Assembly (NCBI GenBank): GCA_020747015.1 | Contig: JAGTJM010000102.1 | Coordinates: 1-64,000, forward strand | Direction: 5' to 3' | Source: Pyrenochaeta sp. MPI-SDFR-AT-0127 | Taxonomy: Eukaryota; Ascomycota; Dothideomycetes; Pleosporales; Cucurbitariaceae | Length of the DNA stretch: 64,000 bases | Shown here: positions 45,087 through 55,344 of the stretch, one piece after another | Layout of the letters: the number at the start of each line of letters is the position of its first letter | Position numbering within the stretch: position 1 is the first letter of the stretch | Position numbers and translations under genes: made by a program | The notes under the pieces: generated by a model | Databases searched by the model: none | What the model saw: the letters and a program-made list of their open reading frames with translations, nothing else | Told to the model about the DNA's origin: nothing

Positions 45087-47258
45087 CTAGATCAAAGCAA
45101 TATACTCTGCCTTGGTATTACTCGTTTCTCCATACATGACTCCATGCACATAACAAGGTCCAAGAACCATGAAACCTTCCTTGCTACCATCAGGGGTTTT
45201 ACTTGGGCGAAGCAGCATTGGAACTCGCACAGAGTCGATAAGGGCGACGACGTCGTTCTCTTTTGCAATCAACGGGGCCAGTCCAATGTATCTTTTCTCA
45301 GTGATGAAGAATGCGGCCCCCTCGTGTATCTCGGACAGTATCTCCTGGATCACTCTCACGGGTATCTTTGCGCCTCTGGCAGCAGTGCCAGTATTTTCAA
45401 ATGTGCGATAAATTTATCGGAGTATAGAGATTGGTACGTAGGGGCCCCCCTGCCGGTCAAAATTTCCTTGGAATGCAACAGTCTGACAACGAGTACTGCA
45501 GCCGTCTGCGAACGTGGTCCTGATGAAGGCGTCATTTCTTTGCTCCTCAAGAGGCCAAATGTACTTCGTGTACTGATCGAAAACCATCCGACGTGTCTGT
45601 TGCAGAGATCTTAGGTAGTCTTCTCGTGTGCAAGGCTGTGAATCGTCCCATTCATGTTGAGCAAAGCACACTTTGAGCTGATCCAAGAGGACGGCCTTGA
45701 CACCCAACGTCCCAGGAGCAATCTTTTCGTCGTGCAAGACGCTCTGTATCATTGTGTGGACTCCTTCATTTCGGGCGCAGAAAGCACCATGGCCGAACAT
45801 ATTTGTCCAAGGCATGGTTATTAATTTTTTACTTTTGTTACTCAGTTCCGGGACCCAAGATGGAAGCTGCTGGAGGGATGGGTCAATCCGCATTCGAGCG
45901 GATGTCTTGCCGCTCGTGGTGCGAGTCCTAATGACCTCAGCATGGCCAACACCATCTTCATCAACCTCGTCCTCATAGTAGACACATCCCTTCCTCCACT
46001 TGGGGTCTTGATTGTGAAAGATCCGACTGCCTTGCTCGATAATAACATCGCGGTGACAGACACCGGCGTCGATCAGAAAGCTGAGAGTACCGGTCTCAGT
46101 CATTGATAATGCCCATTCCTGAAAGAGTTGAAACGGGTTCTTTTTGTAATCGACAGTGATGTCTACAAGGGAACGATGATTCTGCTTCTTGATGTCCATC
46201 ACATACGTACGAAGCCCAAGCATTCCATAGACGCGATCGAGATCGTTGCTACAACTTTGCTTCCGGAGTTTGGACATGTAGATGCCCCAATGCTGGTAGT
46301 TTTCTAAGATCATCGTGGGTCGGTCCTCGTTGATGACTCCCCACTGCCATCGGATGTCAATGAGCGTACCGGCTCTTTCCACAAGCTCGAGAAAGTCGTT
46401 ATCGATAGGGGCTCGTGGGGACAATTGCGCTGCCCGAAAGAAGGCTGTTGCGTTGATGAAAGATCTCCAAGCTAGCTCAAAACCCCCAATCTGGATGACA
46501 GGGTTTCTCGATAAGATGACTTCCTGAACGACCCATACACGGGTGAACCAGGGCCTGTCGTAGATTTCTCGGACCTTCTTTTCCTTCATTGACTTCAAAC
46601 TCGTTTGAGCTTCCTCGTTATCATCTTTAAGGATGGGGATGTTTGGCCACCAAAACTTGTCGTAGCCCTCCACAGTCGATTGGAATCCATACCTGTCAGC
46701 GGCGATCTGGATAGCGTCCAGTGCCTGGCGTGTATGCGCAGTCTCCTCACCTAGCCAGATGATAGTAGACACAGCATTCTTGTATATTTGATCCATCATT
46801 GAAACCTGGCGTTCTATTTCTTCACCATTCTTTTGGTTAATGCAACATTGGTCGACCCAGAGAATTCGCTCTGCATCGATGCGTCGCAGCCGAATCAACG
46901 CACTTGCCAGGTCATTTGTTATGTTCAGAACACCAGTTGGGAGGTATAGCTTCTGAGAGAAGACATTTGCCCCCCAACAATAAGACAGAGCTTCGTATGT
47001 AGGCCGCTGCGACTCTCCAGTTTCTACTAGCTTCTCGTGCACCAGCGTGGCTCTTAATGGGGTATTCTGACCGGCTGCAGGTTGAATTTTGAGGAGTCTG
47101 ATGAAACCATTCTCGAGGCTTTCGTATGTATATGGTCTCTTAGGGAGGGGAGAGGTGATGGGCTGTTGCGTAATAGCATCCTTGCGTGTGGTCGGCACTA
47201 GCGCTGGCTCGACGTTTGGAAACTGAGCGCCGACTCTCCCTTTTTTACCGAAACACAT
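45087..47258 (-). CDS. HET-domain (heterokaryon incompatibility) protein
   Basis: Two exons, 47258-45438 and 45365-45087, encode 699 residues. The HET domain occupies about residues 88-240 with its diagnostic motifs YEALSYCWG, RILWVDQCCINQKNGEEIERQ, STIIWLGEE and RPWFTRVWVVQEVIL. The second half has SCSNDLDRVYGMLGL and LQQLPSWVPELS. The C-terminal exon carries the conserved AAFFITEKRYIGLAP and LGPCYVHGVMYGE blocks, which shows the 72-bp intron (GTACCA...AAAG) is right in outcome, though its acceptor is unusual. I chose the ATG at 47258 (MCFGKKGRV) because the upstream codons lack family sense. HET proteins trigger cell death when incompatible hyphae fuse, acting in the cytoplasm with partner allorecognition proteins. 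Flanked on both sides by broken HET genes. Confidence 0.9.
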
Positions 47259-47989
47259 TGTGAAATGTTGGATAGATACGCAATCGAAATGAGAAAGGTG
47301 ATAAAGAGGAAAATGAGTGGAGCAAAGGAACATTAAACCGAGCTCGTCATGTGCGACGACTGCTTTCAATAAGACTTCAGCTGAGGATCGAGGCGTTCAA
47401 GCATCAGCCCGTCACCTCCAAGTGGGGCATTTCGAGCCGAATTATTGACTTCATTCTATCCCAGTAATACTGTCTATATTCGATCTAGCCCACTGTACGG
47501 TCATTTGTTCCTCCACAGGTCCTCTCATTGGGACTTCAGCTACTGACGAGGAAGGTGTACACGATCGGAGAAAGCCGCCTACTATTCAGGGGTAAGCGAA
47601 TCGATACAGATATCGGAAGGCTTGAAAGTTAGCCTTTCGTTTGAATCGAGCCTTGTGGTTTCGGTTCGAGGTGCGGTATATTCCATCGAGAGGTATTTTT
47701 TATTATTATAGAGTCGTATTGCTACCTAGAACCTCTTCCGTCGGCGTAATACTGAATGGGTGGTTCTATACCGAATTGGGGATCGCTGCTGCCAAGCACC
47801 CATGCTGCCAAGCACCCACAATTCAATCCCAGGACCCTTAGGAGGGCAACCTCTCCTCATCCATCAACATCTCATCGTCGCCCTCATTGCATACACAAAT
47901 CGATCAACTGACGATTTGAATCCACCCTCCCACCTCCCTACAACTGGCGTTATTTGTTTTTTTTATATTTTGTTTGTACGTAGTTAGAA
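47259..47989. other. Intergenic between HET loci
   Basis: Upstream region of the intact HET gene, about 730 bp. No coding sequence; contains a small AT-rich patch near 47,700. Confidence 0.5.
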
Positions 47990-48584
47990 GTTTTGAAGAG
48001 CTGGGAGCACATCGCAACAGCGAATGTGGCCTCTTGTCCATATGGCGGAGCCGAGAGACGAAGGACAGCAACGTGGCGGACCCACATAGCAGACGACGCG
48101 GGAGATGGCGCAGCACCAAATGAACAGTGGCCATATGCTGAATGGTGGTACCAAAAAGTCAGCTGTGGTAGTGGATATACCAAACATAGATGCGTTTGAC
48201 GGAAAAGGGTGGCGGGACAGTGGGAGCATGTTGTCAAAAGTTGGACTTATGACAGATGACCTGGCACCGTTCTCCTCAAATCCTGTTAAAGGCTTGTTTT
48301 CAATACCAAAGCGTTACGAATACTACGTAAGGCGAATCTATAAAGTCTGCGCCCATCGTACTATGTTTATCACACACCGGGGCTATATAGGATTGGCGCC
48401 ATGGAATGCCAAGCTTGAAGATATGGCCTTTGTTCTTAAAGGCAGCAAAACGCCCTTTATCCTACGTCGAGAAGTTATGGCTGACGGTTGTAGCTTAGTT
48501 GGAGAATGTTATTTACATGAAATTATGGGAGGCAAGGCGCTGCTCATGAGTTTGCCTTTGCAAGAAGTGCGAATACTATTATAA
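47990..48584 (+). pseudogene. C-terminal fragment of another HET gene
   Basis: From about 47990 one frame reads SWEHIATANVASCPYGGAE, TWRTHIADDAGDGAAP and WPYAEWWYQK, the region before the end of long HET proteins. Near 48,160, at a run of five A residues, the sense shifts to another frame, which gives YYVRRIYKVCAHRTMFITHR, GYIGLAPWNAK and a final LVGECYLHEIMGGKAL before TAA. This is the same C-terminal signature as exon 2 of the neighbouring intact HET gene, but the sequences differ. The HET domain itself is not present, so this is a 5'-deleted, frameshifted copy. Confidence 0.65.
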
Positions 48585-49003
48585 TATTCGGGGACTGTCA
48601 AGTCCGTAGTTTTCTTCATAAGAACATGCATGTTTATTCCTTCCTTATATTAAATATCAGTTGAAAGATTAGCCCGGAACCCGGGTGTCATTGGACTCGG
48701 TCCAAAAATTCTTCCCGTGATGATGAATATGTTGCCATGATTCTAGCTACTTGTTAGTGCCCCACTTTCGACGGCGCCTCGTGTAGTGGTCTCTCTCAAT
48801 TGTCTTAAAAACACCCACGAAAGCGCTGCAGCATTTATGCTCGATCGGCAATAGATTGTGGTTATTACAGGACGCTGAAATTTGCATATAATTAAGGAAA
48901 CTTGGGATTTTAACGTCAGTATTATAGGGGAATATAAGCTAGCTATACTGTGTTCGTAGCAAGGCTATAAGTGATCATAGATTTGAAGAAACCTTTTCTC
49001 AAA
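48585..49003. other. Intergenic, nothing recognised
   Basis: About 420 bp between convergent 3' ends of the HET fragment and the transporter; mildly AT-rich. Confidence 0.5.
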
Positions 49004-50772
49004 TTAATCCTTGCTCATTAATTCTTGTTGACCCTTTTCCTCTTGCGGCTGGGAGAAGCTAGAGACTTCGTAGCTTCCAAAGTGTCGAAGAGGAACCCTC
49101 TTATAGAACATATAATCAACTAGTTCTAAAGACTTCCCTTTACACTCTGGGACGCAGAGGTAGGTAAATACAAAGCAAAAAGCTGCTATAGAACCAAATA
49201 TAAATCCTACTTTAGAATCTAAACCAGCATATTTTGGGTAGATAAGATAGGGGATTGAAAAGTTGACAGCGAAGCTGCAATCACTATTAGCAAAGTTTCC
49301 TTATATTACATTATATTAGGACAAACTTACTTGACGCAAACGTTAATAAAGAATCCAAGGCGAAGGGTATCGTCACGAAGTCTGAGTGACGGAAGCTCTG
49401 TTGTCACTACATAGCATAATGGGGCCCAACCGATAGAGAAACCGGCAACCATAAGTGCGAGCATGGATACGATTCCAATCTTGTTGCCAGTTGTAACTAT
49501 TGATTGAGTGCCCAATCCGCCCATTGCTATGAGTGCAACTGTTTGGACCGCTGAGCCGATTAGGAGCATAGGCCTGACATTTAGTTAGCTGTGATACAAA
49601 ATATTGTCATGTTCCGCAGTTTACCTTCTGCCAACACGATCTGCAACCAGGAGGGTAATGCAGATGGATGTAATGTTGATAGCGGCGAGAACGAGGTTAA
49701 AGTCAAATGCATTGACTGTCCCAAGCGATTTGACGCTATCAAAGGTAAGTAAAAAAATTTCAGTGTAGAAAGTTGAAAACTTAGCACTCACTAGATAGTT
49801 CCATATTGGCTGGCGAAGGCCTGGCCAGTCGCTTGCTGGAAAAAGTTGATAGCCACAACTAACATTGTCCTCTTCAGGTTGAGACCCTTGAATATCTCAA
49901 TAAACTTTCCTTTCTCTACCTCGTTCTCCAAAGCAAACTCCAACTCGCGGAACTCGGAATCAATTTCCGTCTGCGAAAATTTCCCTTCTCGATATAAGGT
50001 CAAGCTGGAGCGTGCATCATTGATTCGTCCGTTTTTCAACAGCCACCTAGGGCTCTCAGGTGTTAAGAAGACCAGGCTTGCAATGATTGATGGCACGACG
50101 TAGAAAAGGCCAAGTGGGATTCTCCAAGCCCGATTGTCTGGCAATGTGCTCGTTCCCTTGCAGACACTGTTAATGACGAACCCTCCGAGTACGAGGCTGA
50201 GTTGGTATGAACCAACGACAAGACCGCGAGCAGGAGCAGGAACAATTTCAGATTGAAATGCAGGAATGACAGCCAGCTCCATGCCCACATAAACATCTAT
50301 AGCTAGTCAGTGTTGATAGCGTATCGCCTAGAACTAGATAACTCGCAGTTCAAAATTCTTGCGGCCATAATATGATTACGGTTCTGAGCGGTTACCGCAA
50401 TTGTTGCAGTAGTAAGGGCATAGATACTCATACTGAACATGCACCATCGCCGACCGAACTTGCTTGCGACATGGCTGCCAATTAAAACCCCTACGAGAGT
50501 CAAAATACAATAGCAATTACGTCATGATCTATCTTACCTGCAGCAAACCCAATGTAATTCAATGAGTTGAATAGGGATAGCCATGATGGTTCTAGTGCGT
50601 ACTTTCCAGTCGCCGAATTCAACACACCGAAATTCTTAGTAAAAGAGTTCATTGCTTGAGAAGTAGCAAATGCCTGGTTGTCGAATCCATAGTTGAACGA
50701 GGAAAACGCAATGAGGAGGCATCCAAGACCCAATCTGCGGTTGAAACAACCAAACTGCTTTATTATTGGCAT
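49004..50772 (-). CDS. Sugar-porter-family MFS transporter
   Basis: Six exons on the minus strand: 50772-50538, 50490-50347, 50296-49792, 49735-49625, 49573-49331 and 49274-49004; 502 residues, a normal length for the family. Signature motifs are ASKFGRRW in the loop between helices 2 and 3, SEIVPAPARGLVVGSYQLS, TPESPRWLLKNGR at the end of helix 6, FFQQATGQAFASQYG in helix 7, ADRVGRRP, and CVPECKGKSLELVD after helix 12. The second intron needs a GC donor (AACT|GCGAGT) with a TAG acceptor to keep frame and the TYR-VYVGMEL sense; the other introns are GT-AG of 47-56 bp. It is a plasma-membrane importer of a sugar or related small molecule. It diverges from the sulfatase gene with 495 bp between start codons, suggesting joint control and import of a sulfated or de-esterified substrate. 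Confidence 0.9.
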
Positions 50773-51267
50773 TATTTCAGTATGTAAGTAAAAACATGAG
50801 CTTATCCCATGTTTTGCGGAGCACCGCTCACTCAATCTTTATATCATGGCTTAGCCTCAGAGCAAGTCACATTTTCATCAAAATACCGCCATCCCCAACT
50901 CAGTAAGGTTCATGTCGCATTTTCGCCGTCCAATAACGCCATTTGAGACTCTCGGTCGCCAGAGTGGTGCATCGTGTAGCAGGATTGCGGGGAGTTGCGA
51001 CAGCTCCGCCACTAACACTACCGACCGCCGGTCGGCATTCAGAATTGCTGCTCGGGTGTCGGCGCTCGTCGCCAGTCGGTGCAGACAACCCCCACTCAAA
51101 TCAAAAACTTAATGCGAAGTTCTTTAAGTAGATCAATTTTCTTAATGCAATAGGTAGATCGCCATTCCATTCGTCAAGCACGCGATTCTGCCTCTTGCAG
51201 CTCTGTTTTTAGCTATCCAAACTGATTCTTTTTATGGCGGGGCAAGCTTTCACAGCACTCCAGTGTT
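50773..51267. promoter_or_regulatory. Shared divergent promoter of transporter and sulfatase
   Basis: The 495-bp gap between two start codons pointing away from each other. At 51021-51035 it holds ccgaccgccggtcgg, a CCGAC/GTCGG inverted repeat with CCG and CGG triplets, the kind of site Zn2Cys6 dimers bind; more CGG/CCG triplets follow up to 51,080. The regulator at 53134-55344 is a natural candidate to bind here. This is inference from motif and position. Confidence 0.4.
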
Positions 51268-52842
51268 ATGTCTTACTCATTGCCTCCAGCCCCGCTACCT
51301 CTGAAGATTAAGTCGAAAGATGGTAGTGGCAGACCTAATTTCGTTATCTTTATGCCAGACCAACTCCGGTACGATTCAGTAGGTTGTCTAGCCGGACCGG
51401 ACAGCGCTATCAACACACCAAACATCGATGCATTTGCCAAAAGAGGCACGAGATTCACCAATTGCTTTGTGCAGGCTTCTGTCTGCTCCCAGTCACGATG
51501 CAGCATGTTCACTGGCACCTACCCGCACGTGAGCGGACACAGGAGTCTGGAAAACCTTATCAAACCCTGGGAACCAAATTTGTTTCGCAGTTTGAAACAG
51601 AGTGGCTATCACGTAGCGTGTCTAGCACCACGAGGTGACACCTTTGCGCCAACCGTAACCGAGCTGAGTGTGACCGAATATGGTTTTCTCGAAACACCTG
51701 AGTTTGTACCAAAGTTTATGGGGGGTAGCAACAGCGAAAAAGATGAAAGTATATGGGGTCGGCTTTTCTACAAAGGGCTTCGAAACCCTCACGAGGCACT
51801 AGATTACGATGATGCAGTTGTCCGATCAGCGCTGAGATGGTTAGACTGTCCACCTGATGACAGGCCATGGGTCCTCTTCATGCCACTGCTCTTTCCCCAC
51901 TGCCCATTCCAGGTCGAAGAGCCATACTTTTCTATGTACGACCGTTCAAAGATGGAACCCATTTTGTCTGAACCTAAGACAAAGACTGGATATGAACCTC
52001 GCTATATGAAGAGTATAAGAGAGCGATATGGTACCGCCCGAGCGACGCCCGAGATCTGGGCGGAGATCAAAGCGACGTACTATGGTATGATAACAAGATT
52101 AGATGACCAATTTGGACGTATAGTCAGAAAGCTTGACGACCTAGGCATGTGGGAGGACACGGTTACCATGTTTTTTACTGATCATGGAGAGTATCTAGGA
52201 GACCATGGCCTGGTCGAAAAATGGCCGTCAGGGTTATCAGATTCCCTGACACATCAGCCTCTCATCATTGGGGGCGGTGGTATCCCGGCAGGAAAGGTGT
52301 CAGAAGTTATGTGCGAAATGGTCGACTTGGTTCCTACAATATTCGAGATGGCCGGAATCGGCGAACACTTTCCTCACAATGGGGCGACTTTAGTTCCGAC
52401 CTTAATGCGAAACGCAACAATCCATAAAAAATTTGCTTTCACAGAGGGCGGATTCCTTGCCAACGAAGAGCCTCTACTTGAACAAGCTCCTTATCCCTAC
52501 GACATCAAGGCTGGCTTACAACACGAGGATACATCCTTGGTCGGAAAAGCCATTAGCATCCGGAATGAGGAGTGGACTTATATCTACCGTTTGTATGAGC
52601 CTGCTGAGCTCTACCACAGACAGAAAGACCCACAAGAAATGCATAATCTGGCTGCAGAACCTGAGTTCACACCCATAACGAACATGCTCCAGGGTGAGAT
52701 ATTCAGGTGGTTGATGGCTGGATCTGATTTCTTGCCTTGGTCAAAGGACGATCGATTTCCCAAAGTTGACTTGAAATCTCCACGGGAGCAGCTTGAGCAG
52801 CGTTTATCAAAATATGCTTATTTGCCCAATATTGACACTTAA
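51268..52842 (+). CDS. Type I sulfatase
   Basis: Intronless, 524 residues, no signal peptide, so probably cytoplasmic. Alkaline-phosphatase-fold sulfatase hallmarks: NFVIFMPDQLRYDSVG with the metal-binding Asp31-Gln32 (usually DD or DQ), the active-site block SVCSQSRCSMFTGTYPHVSG with Cys73-Ser-Gln-Ser-Arg77, HCPFQVEEPYFSMYDR, and MFFTDHGEYLGDHGL with the second metal site Asp305-His306. The consensus is C/S-x-P/A-S/x-R; here Gln75 stands where Pro or Ala is expected, which could affect conversion of Cys73 to formylglycine or mark a subgroup that hydrolyses phosphonate or sulfonate esters with an unmodified Cys. It probably hydrolyses a small sulfate ester, releasing sulfate. Neighbouring transporter (divergent) and double-Zn2Cys6 regulator suggest a substrate-induced catabolic cluster. 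Confidence 0.9.
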   Translation: MSYSLPPAPLPLKIKSKDGSGRPNFVIFMPDQLRYDSVGCLAGPDSAINTPNIDAFAKRGTRFTNCFVQASVCSQSRCSMFTGTYPHVSGHRSLENLIKPWEPNLFRSLKQSGYHVACLAPRGDTFAPTVTELSVTEYGFLETPEFVPKFMGGSNSEKDESIWGRLFYKGLRNPHEALDYDDAVVRSALRWLDCPPDDRPWVLFMPLLFPHCPFQVEEPYFSMYDRSKMEPILSEPKTKTGYEPRYMKSIRERYGTARATPEIWAEIKATYYGMITRLDDQFGRIVRKLDDLGMWEDTVTMFFTDHGEYLGDHGLVEKWPSGLSDSLTHQPLIIGGGGIPAGKVSEVMCEMVDLVPTIFEMAGIGEHFPHNGATLVPTLMRNATIHKKFAFTEGGFLANEEPLLEQAPYPYDIKAGLQHEDTSLVGKAISIRNEEWTYIYRLYEPAELYHRQKDPQEMHNLAAEPEFTPITNMLQGEIFRWLMAGSDFLPWSKDDRFPKVDLKSPREQLEQRLSKYAYLPNIDT

Positions 52843-53133
52843 AGTGTAGCTACTTCTGCTCTCGTTGCCTAAGTTTTTCATTTTATTCAAACTAAGATAA
52901 CTACTGAACGGTGTTATCATATTGAAATATTCAACCAGCTAAACCGAGCAAGCGCAATTTTGCTCATGTTTTGATAATTATGTCATCAAGAATCCATGTA
53001 CCGTGTGCACGAATGAGAGCTCTAAATTGGCACAATATTGATACTTCCGAAACGATTTGATCGTTCCATATCCTGACGTTGTCACTATCTTACAAAGATC
53101 TGTACGGTCGTTTAATTACACGCTTACCCGTGG

Positions 53134-55344
53134 TTATGTTGTATCTGCCCAGTAGCCGCCAGACCACCCGAAGAGATCCAGATCCAGATCAGTCGAGTCA
53201 ATGTCAAAAAAATCACCAAAGTCCCCTTGAAACGCATTGAAAGAAGTCAGATTAGATGTAGTAGGCAGGCCCCGCGGATCTGGCTCTCTGGCCAAGATAT
53301 CATCTTCTGAACCCGAGTGCGCAGCCAAAGTTTCAGCTTGTAATCCTACAGATAACGCTGGTCGTTGAATTTCGCTGTTGAGACCTTCTCGTAATGTTAA
53401 ATCAGCACTGTCGTCATTTATAACCATCTGTCCGATGTAGCTATGCCTGGAAAATAGATGACTGGCCGCCGGAATGGCGGGAGTCGAGGACATCTCTGCT
53501 TCCTCAAGAGGAGAATTGTCTCGTTTTGGGGATGTATCGGCCGATCTTCCCCGTCGAAGCAGCTTTCGAAAATCGTCTTCCTACGAAACTGTTAACTGCT
53601 GCCATAGAGGTATACTCTGAAGATGACATACTACACGTTGCCCCATCGGCGAGGTTGATGGCATTGCTTCTACTGCTGCAGCACATTGGTTGATGAGTTC
53701 GTGGAGTATGTCTGGTGTCAGGTGAACCAAACAGCGGCCATGTTGCCGAAAACAAGACAATAACAATCGAACGCACTGATAGGCACATATCTGAATGTCC
53801 ATTTCCATCGTGAGAGATCGCTCCTTCAATGTCTGAGCACTTGCCAGGACGTTCGATAATTCCTTTGCGCTCTCGTAGCATTTCCAGCGATAATCGGAAA
53901 CAACGCTCGGATCTAGACGCTGAATCTGGTCTTCGCGAAGGGCTTCTTTCAGACCAGTCAATACTACTCGGTACAGATCACAATAGCATTGTCGCAACCA
54001 GATATGTATCAAAATATACGGGCAAAGTCGAGACGAGTATGCTCGCAGTTGAAGATTTCTTGGTGAGAACCGCAAGCCTTGCGGTAAACTTGCTTCAAGA
54101 CTTGTAAGCTCTGCCGCAAGTTGCTCGACCTTGCCCGGAAGCTGGTCAATCGCCTCGCCTTGTGATAGAACAGCTTCTTTGGTCGTTTGGAGTATGCGAT
54201 AACGAAGCCAAAGGACCCGCAAGTACATACCGAGTGACCCAAGGCTGTCTGATGCTGACAAGTTTCCCTTTAGTTTTAATGACTCGGTCTCTTGCTGTAT
54301 ATCGAATTCAAAGTTGTGTTCTGGGCAGGGCAATTGTATATATATTGACTCAGCCTCGCACAGTGAGAATTCGCGAATACCACCAGCCAAGGTCGTATCA
54401 ATCATGAAAAGACTCCACATCAGCCGTCTTCGAGACTCTTGTTCCAGAAAACATAGCTTGGGTGCTTCATGATTCAGTCTCAGGGCGTACGCAAACCGTG
54501 AGGCGACAGCGAGAAGTACGAAGGCTGCAGTCATCTGCCCTTGCCGGCAATGGGCCTTGATTATCAGGATAAGAGCCTGAATCTTAACGGCCGATGGAGT
54601 TGCAATATCTTTCATGACCATTGTTTCAGCTTTCGAGAGACAGTCGCGACCAATCTCTCGCATGGAAGGTCCCATTTCGAGCATGTCACAGGTGGTCCCG
54701 ATCAGTGCAAGCACAAGACCGGAGTTTAAGAGGCCTGCTTCAAAGCGATGAAGAAGCGAAGCCTTGTGAAAATAAGAATACGCAGGTATTGGTTGGATGT
54801 GTCGGAAGAACGCTTCGAGCATGCGCGTCACCATAGGGCCATCGAGGGAGGAAGATATCGCAACTAGCTCTGCAGGAACTGGTGGCAACGAGATTATCTG
54901 AGGAGCAATCGATATGTTGGGCGTTATTGGTATGTATGGTGTTGCGTTAACGTCCGAAGACGTGTGAGGTGAAAATTGACTTCCAGATCCTTGTGTCGTT
55001 GAAGGACTTTGAGCAGCTGCCTTTGGGTGTCTGGAACGTGCGAAATTTCGCTTAGAAGCCGGATAGACACACTCGGTCTTTTTGGTGGCACATCTCTCGC
55101 ATTGAGGAAGGTCGCCACTGCACCGAACCTTCAAGGCTTGACATGCCTTGCAGGCCGCTTTCGTGCGTCGAGACGCTAGAAGTGCTTCTGGATCTGGTAT
55201 GGCGTGTGCTTCATCACCAGCACGTTCGAAAGAACAGCGGAGATGAAGTCGTTCGCATGGACTGCAGATCTCTCTTCGGCTGTCGCATTTGACTTTGCGT
55301 GCTCGACACTCAGCACAAGTATTAGCGGATCTTCGGTAGGACAT
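53134..55344 (-). CDS. Transcription factor with two Zn2Cys6 clusters
   Basis: Two exons, 55344-53632 and 53580-53134, joined through a 51-bp GTATGT...TAG intron in phase, give 719 residues. The N-terminus has two complete zinc clusters: residues 10-37 (CAECRARKVKCD ... CSPCERLHLRC) and 65-92 (CKACQALKVRCSG ... CERCATKKTEC), separated by a short linker. A low-complexity Ser/Pro region follows, then a fungal-specific regulatory domain (FFRHIQPIPAYSYFHKASLL, ESRRRLMWSLFMIDTTLAGG). The C-terminus is acidic and aromatic (FDIDSTDLDLDLFGWSGG), a likely activation segment. Without splicing the frame stops early and loses this tail. Tandem Zn2Cys6 domains are uncommon but known in ascomycetes. Adjacent to, and convergent with, the sulfatase gene, so it is probably its pathway regulator. 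Confidence 0.88.

Noticed and set aside
47258..47369. Upstream start for the intact HET gene at 47369
   Set aside because: The extra 37 codons lack resemblance to HET N-termini; the ATG at 47258 gives a clean polar start.
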